From assembly GCF_010894435.1 (NCBI RefSeq), contig NZ_JAAIXZ010000034.1, positions 1-64,000 of the forward strand: a DNA stretch of 64,000 nt. Reading direction: 5' to 3'. Origin of the DNA: Pyxidicoccus trucidator. Its GTDB lineage: Bacteria > Myxococcota > Myxococcia > Myxococcales > Myxococcaceae. The translations under genes and the position numbers were made by a program. The first letter of the stretch is position 1; each line of letters opens with the position of its first letter. The notes under the pieces are model-generated. The model was not told the origin of the DNA. It was given only the letters and a program-made list of their open reading frames with translations, and made no database searches. Positions 61,857 to 64,000 of the stretch are shown here, in pieces.

Positions 61857-63467
61857 TTGGCGCGCACCCCCCTCTTCGAGCTGTTTCGTCAGACCACTCG
61901 CGTTGCACTGGCTTCCGAGCGGGAAGGGGCTCCCAGCCAGGAGGCCACGCAGTGGATGCGGATGGACCGGCGCTCGGTGCTCAAGGGCCTGTCGGCGGTG
62001 GGCGTGGGGCTCGCGGGGGCGCGGGCGGGTGCGCAGGACGCGAAGCCGCCGCCGTCCTCGCTGCGCGTGGGAATCGTGGGCGCGGGCATGGCGGGGCTGG
62101 CGTGCGCGGATGACCTGAGGCGCGCGGGCATCCTCGCCACCGTGCACGAGGCGAGCGACAGGCCCGGCGGACGCATCTTCTCCATGGGAGGGAGCTTCAG
62201 CGGGCCGGTGAGCTTCCCCGGGCAGGTGGTGGAGCGCGGGGGCGAGTTCATCGACAACGGGCACAAGACGATGCTGGCCTACGCGCAGGAGTTCAAGCTC
62301 GCGAAGGAGGACGTCCAGAAGGTGCCCGGAGAGGTGTTCTACTTCTTCCGCGGGCAGCGCCACCCGGAGTCCACCGTCGTCGACGAGTACCGTGCCTTCG
62401 TGGCCGCGATGCGGCCCGACTTGCAGGCGCTCTCCGGCGCCCCGTCCGCGGACGTGCACACCCCGGTGGACCGGCAGTACGACTTGATGAACCTGGCCAC
62501 CTACCTGGAGACGCGCGGCGCGGGGCCCGTCATCAAGGCGGCCATCATCGCCGCGTACGAGGGCGAGTACGGGCTGGCGGCGCACCAGCAGAGCTGCCTC
62601 AACTTCCTCTTCTTCATCCGCGCCAACCGGCGCTCGCGCTTCGAGCCCTTCGGCTCCAGTGACGAGCGCTACCACCTGTTGGGTGGCAACCAGCAGATTC
62701 CACGCGCGCTGGCGGCGCGGCTGCCCGGGCAACTGCGCTACGGCGAGCGGCTGGAGGCGGCGCGCAAGACGGCGGCCGGCGCCGTGGAGCTCACCTTCCG
62801 GCGGGGGAGCACGGCCCTCACCGCCACGTATGACGCGGTGGTGTTCGCGGTGCCCTTCACCGTCCTGCGCGGCGTCGCGTTGGATGTGTCCCTGGCGCTG
62901 CCGGCGTGGAAGACGCTGGCGATTCAGCAGCTCGGCTACGGCACCAACGCGAAGATGATGGTGGGCTTCAAGGGGCCCGTCTGGGGCGAGCACGGCAGCA
63001 ACGGCGCGTCGTACTCGGACCTGGCGGACCACCAGGCCACGTGGGAGACGAACCCCCGCGGCGCCACCGCGCAGGATGCCATCCTCACGGACTACTCCAG
63101 CGGCGCGCGCGGGGCCGCGCTGGACCCGAACAACGTGGCGCGTGAGGCCGAGCGCTTCGTGGCGGCGCTGGAGCGCGTGATTCCGGGCACGGCCGCGGCG
63201 GTGAAGCGCGGCACGGGCGGCCGCATCCTCGCGCACCTGGAGCACTGGCCGAGCAACCCCAACACCAAGGGCAGCTACACCGCCTACAAGCCGGGGCAGT
63301 TCACCTCCATCTGCGGCAACGAGGGCAAGCCCGTGGGCAGCCTCTACTTCGCTGGCGAGCACGCCAACTCGTTCTACATGTACCAGGGCTTCATGGAGGG
63401 CGCGGCGCTGTCCGGCAAGGACACCGCGGCGGCCATCCTCCTGGCGGCGAAGGTCAACCCGCTGTAG
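61857..63467 (+). CDS. Tat-exported flavin amine oxidase
   Basis: 536 residues from TTG at 61857 with GGAGG in front; ATGs at 61956 and 61962 are alternatives. An N-terminal helical stretch (ARTPLFELFRQTTRVAL) resembles other members of this family. It is followed by a twin-arginine signal MDRRSVLKGLSAVGVGLAGA (about 36-55). The FAD motif is VGIVGAGMAGLACADDLRRAG in parts; RPGGRI, RGGEFID and C-terminal YFAGEHANSFYMYQGFMEGA are monoamine/polyamine oxidase signatures. It would deaminate amines oxidatively with H2O2 formation in the periplasm. With a polyamine operon 1 kb upstream a polyamine substrate is attractive, but this is inference. Confidence 0.88.
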   Translation: MARTPLFELFRQTTRVALASEREGAPSQEATQWMRMDRRSVLKGLSAVGVGLAGARAGAQDAKPPPSSLRVGIVGAGMAGLACADDLRRAGILATVHEASDRPGGRIFSMGGSFSGPVSFPGQVVERGGEFIDNGHKTMLAYAQEFKLAKEDVQKVPGEVFYFFRGQRHPESTVVDEYRAFVAAMRPDLQALSGAPSADVHTPVDRQYDLMNLATYLETRGAGPVIKAAIIAAYEGEYGLAAHQQSCLNFLFFIRANRRSRFEPFGSSDERYHLLGGNQQIPRALAARLPGQLRYGERLEAARKTAAGAVELTFRRGSTALTATYDAVVFAVPFTVLRGVALDVSLALPAWKTLAIQQLGYGTNAKMMVGFKGPVWGEHGSNGASYSDLADHQATWETNPRGATAQDAILTDYSSGARGAALDPNNVAREAERFVAALERVIPGTAAAVKRGTGGRILAHLEHWPSNPNTKGSYTAYKPGQFTSICGNEGKPVGSLYFAGEHANSFYMYQGFMEGAALSGKDTAAAILLAAKVNPL

Positions 63468-63552
63468 AGCCACGCCTTCTGGCGGGGCGAGGAAGGGACG
63501 CGGACAGTCGCGGGTCCTCCGCGACGATGAGGCCCGCGCGGAAACCTCGTGA

Positions 63553-63581
63553 GGCGTGGCCAGGGACTCTCCTGGCACGCC
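63553..63581. other. GC-rich hairpin downstream of the amine oxidase
   Basis: GGCGTGGCCAGG pairs with CCTGGCACGCC (one bulged base) between convergent genes. No T-run follows. It may still stabilise 3' ends. Confidence 0.3.
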
Positions 63582-63656
63582 CCACTTCTCAGGGGGCCCG
63601 GCCGTGGGAAGGGCCTGCTCTCGCGGAGACAGGCCCTCCACGGCCGTCACGCGGGG

Positions 63657-64000
63657 CTACTTGCCCTTGTTGTACTCGCGGCTCTGGATGACGCCCTGCA
63701 CCTCGGCCAGCGCGCGGGCGCCGGAGGCGGACTCCAGGGCCTTCTCGGCAATCGCCTGGACCTGACGCTTGGCCTCGTTCAGCTCCGTCTGGAGCGTCTG
63801 GATGGCCTGCGCCTGCTTCGTGGCCGTGTCCTTCAGCGAAGCAATCTCCATGCTGGCCACGCGCTGCGACGTCTCCGCGTCCTTGGTGGCGAGCGTCAGC
63901 TTCAGGTCCCACTCCGCCTTCACGCGGTTGCCGACAATGGCGGAGGCCGTGTCCGTCTCCTTCTTCAGCACCAGGGGGAACTCCGACACCTGCTTGCGCA
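63657..64000 (-). CDS. Coiled-coil protein, 5' end outside the window
   Basis: Only the C-terminal part (about 114 residues) is inside. The frame is open to the right edge; a GTG at 63989 is in frame but has no ribosome-binding site, so the true start is probably beyond. The sequence is Ala/Glu/Lys/Gln-rich with heptad pattern (about the last 80 residues; e.g. DTATKQAQAIQTLQTELNEA), i.e. a long coiled coil, ending REYNKGK. Cytosolic by its composition. No family recognised. Confidence 0.65.
   Translation of the reverse strand, partial: RKQVSEFPLVLKKETDTASAIVGNRVKAEWDLKLTLATKDAETSQRVASMEIASLKDTATKQAQAIQTLQTELNEAKRQVQAIAEKALESASGARALAEVQGVIQSREYNKGK

Overview
The window is about 70 % GC with strong third-position G/C bias, and almost every frame stays open. 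It looks like chromosome of a myxobacterium of the Myxococcus/Pyxidicoccus/Corallococcus group. Support comes from a lipoprotein with Myxococcus-type cysteine-rich (DUF4215) repeats and a fibro-slime domain, an imm11-type immunity gene beside an AHH nuclease, a decayed SitA/SitI-like pair, a membrane-anchored Ser/Thr kinase with a Cys-rich tail, and several stand-alone sensor kinases. No rRNA, tRNA, insertion sequence, phage or CRISPR array was recognised.

Layout. 0-6 kb: 34-bp tandem repeats at the left edge, an alpha/beta hydrolase, an FBP-type zinc-finger protein and a 1263-residue protein with a HELAH metalloprotease motif and five degenerate barrel-like repeats. 6-9 kb: a Baeyer-Villiger-type monooxygenase, a short-chain dehydrogenase and a QsdR/TetR-like regulator, closely linked. 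9-15.5 kb: APC permease, REC-PAS-histidine kinase, RsgA GTPase and an orphan membrane-anchored TAXI-type binding protein. 15.5-15.9 kb: a gene-free stretch with five stem-loops, at least two of them textbook intrinsic terminators. 16-24 kb: a PD40 beta-propeller protein, a LytS/LytTR-type two-component pair, two small-operon lipoproteins (one a HEWGH metalloprotease with a deca-aspartate tract) and a GAF-PAS-GAF histidine kinase.

24-28.5 kb: bifunctional aspartokinase/homoserine dehydrogenase (thrA), preceded by a leader peptide with ten consecutive Thr codons and an intrinsic terminator with a competing antiterminator. This is a classical attenuator, which I consider the clearest regulatory find. 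Next come pit and its DUF47 partner. 28.6-32.4 kb: a zinc-free MDR reductase, thioredoxin (WCPPC), a LysR regulator and dusA. 32.4-36.7 kb: a toxin/immunity patch with an AHH nuclease plus imm11, a Ser/Thr kinase, a frameshifted SitA-like/SitI-like remnant pair and a 104-aa orphan. This is the most accessory part of the window.

36.7-53.9 kb: TPR protein, CoA-transferase, Dcp-like M3 peptidase lipoprotein, thiD, a secreted barrel protein, GH18 lipoprotein, M20 peptidase, DUF4215/fibro-slime lipoprotein, two TPR proteins, beta-carbonic anhydrase, coiled-coil lipoprotein and a DUF574 methyltransferase. 54-60.8 kb: a six-gene operon for polyamine use in the gene order of E. coli ydcSTUV-patD plus a GABA aminotransferase. 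It should import putrescine or a similar amine and turn gamma-aminobutyraldehyde into GABA and then succinate semialdehyde. 61-64 kb: a membrane protein with a HERQH motif, a Tat-exported flavin amine oxidase whose ribosome-binding site lies in a hairpin, and the 3' part of a coiled-coil gene cut by the window edge.

All family assignments are from reading the translated sequence; no database search was run.
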